Shown in pieces: positions 5,317-5,904 of a DNA stretch of 5,904 nt. The DNA comes from Alphaproteobacteria bacterium (lineage in GTDB: Bacteria; Pseudomonadota; Alphaproteobacteria; BOG-932; Roseiterribacteraceae), in the NCBI GenBank assembly GCA_903970575.1, contig CAJCJC010000250.1, positions 1 to 5,904 of the forward strand, read 5' to 3'. Both the position numbers and the translations under genes were made by a program. Each line of letters starts with the position of its first letter. Position 1 is the first letter of the stretch. Under the pieces are notes generated by a model. The model was not told the DNA's origin, made no database searches, and worked only from the letters and a program-made list of their open reading frames with translations.

Positions 5317-5904
5317 ATGAAATTCACCCTGTCCTGGCTCAAGGATCACCTCGAAACCGACGCGCCGCTGGACGAGATCGCCCAGACGCTGACGCGAATC
5401 GGGCTTGAAGTCGAACATATCGAGGACCGCGCGGCGCCGCTGGCGCCCTTCGTGGTCGGCGAGGTGCTGACCGCCATCCAGCATCCGAACGCGGACCGCC
5501 TTAGGGTTTGCACTGTCGCCATCGGGCGGGAGCAGCCGGTCGAGGTGGTGTGCGGCGCGCCCAACGCCCGCGCGGGACTGAAAACCGCCTTCGCCGCCAT
5601 CGGCAGCGTCATTCCCGCGAGCGGCGACGTGCTCAAGGCCGGGGCGATAAGGGGCGTGGTTTCCAACGGCATGCTGTGCTCGGCCCGCGAGCTGAAGCTT
5701 GGCGAGGATCATGACGGCATCATGGAATTGCCGGGCGACGCCCGGGTAGGGGCGCCGATCGCGCCTGTGCTGGGGCTCGACGACCCGGTGATCGAGATCA
5801 ATCTGACGCCCAACCGCGCCGATTGCGCGGGCGTGCGCGGCATCGCCAGAGACCTGGCCGCGGCGGGGCTGGGCGCGCTGAAGCCGCTGATCGTCGAACC
5901 CGTT
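5317..5904 (+). CDS. pheT: Phenylalanyl-tRNA synthetase beta subunit (3' end outside window)
   Basis: The first 196 residues of a protein normally about 790-800 long; the frame is open to the window edge. It begins [21 protein letters not shown], typical of PheT, then shows the EMAP/tRNA-binding OB-fold domain at about residues 43-150: [17 protein letters not shown] (46-62), [11 protein letters not shown] (77-87), and [21 protein letters not shown] (111-131). The start of the next domain follows, [22 protein letters not shown] (161-182). The editing (B3/B4) and later domains lie beyond the edge. The ATG at 5317 has GAGGGG about 6 nt upstream, overlapping the pheS stop region, with a 10 bp gap to pheS, so the two form one operon. 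No frameshift is seen. Confidence 0.97.
   Translation, partial: MKFTLSWLKDHLETDAPLDEIAQTLTRIGLEVEHIEDRAAPLAPFVVGEVLTAIQHPNADRLRVCTVAIGREQPVEVVCGAPNARAGLKTAFAAIGSVIPASGDVLKAGAIRGVVSNGMLCSARELKLGEDHDGIMELPGDARVGAPIAPVLGLDDPVIEINLTPNRADCAGVRGIARDLAAAGLGALKPLIVEPV

Overview
The window is about 64% GC by eye. Its house-keeping genes (L35, L20, PheS, PheT, a ZapE/AFG1-type ATPase and a VIT-family transporter) look alphaproteobacterial. That assignment is an inference from protein style, gene order and a C/G-rich palindromic intergenic repeat; no 16S or other decisive marker is present.

Left part (1-2436): the last 34 codons of an unidentified plus-strand gene end 4 bp from the end of a convergent VIT1/CCC1-family Fe/Mn transporter gene. 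A 134 bp divergent intergenic region then leads into zapE, which carries a good candidate promoter. The 3' end of zapE overlaps by 76 bp the 3' end of a minus-strand NTF2/SnoaL-like gene.

Middle part (2437-3280): a small toxin-antitoxin patch. First comes a 65-codon ORF that looks like an XRE/HigA-type antitoxin whose helix-turn-helix has been deleted in frame, keeping only its two ends. It is followed by an apparently intact two-gene module, a 61-residue antitoxin overlapping a 90-residue RelE/ParE toxin by 4 bp.

Right part (3281-5904): the translation cluster. A clear sigma70-type promoter lies just after the toxin gene, followed by a leader of about 93 nt, rpmI (L35), rplT (L20) and a strong intrinsic terminator. 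Next is an 85 bp nested palindromic repeat in the pheS leader, then pheS and the first 196 codons of pheT, which runs off the window. L35 and L20 assemble into the 50S subunit; PheS and PheT form the alpha2beta2 phenylalanyl-tRNA synthetase. infC is not directly upstream of rpmI, where many bacteria have it; the toxin-antitoxin module is there instead.

I did not find a new multi-gene system. The points most worth a second look are the HTH-deleted antitoxin, the very short ParE partner, the palindromic repeat in the pheS leader and the antisense-overlapping ZapE tail. No stretch longer than about 300 bases lacks a gene.
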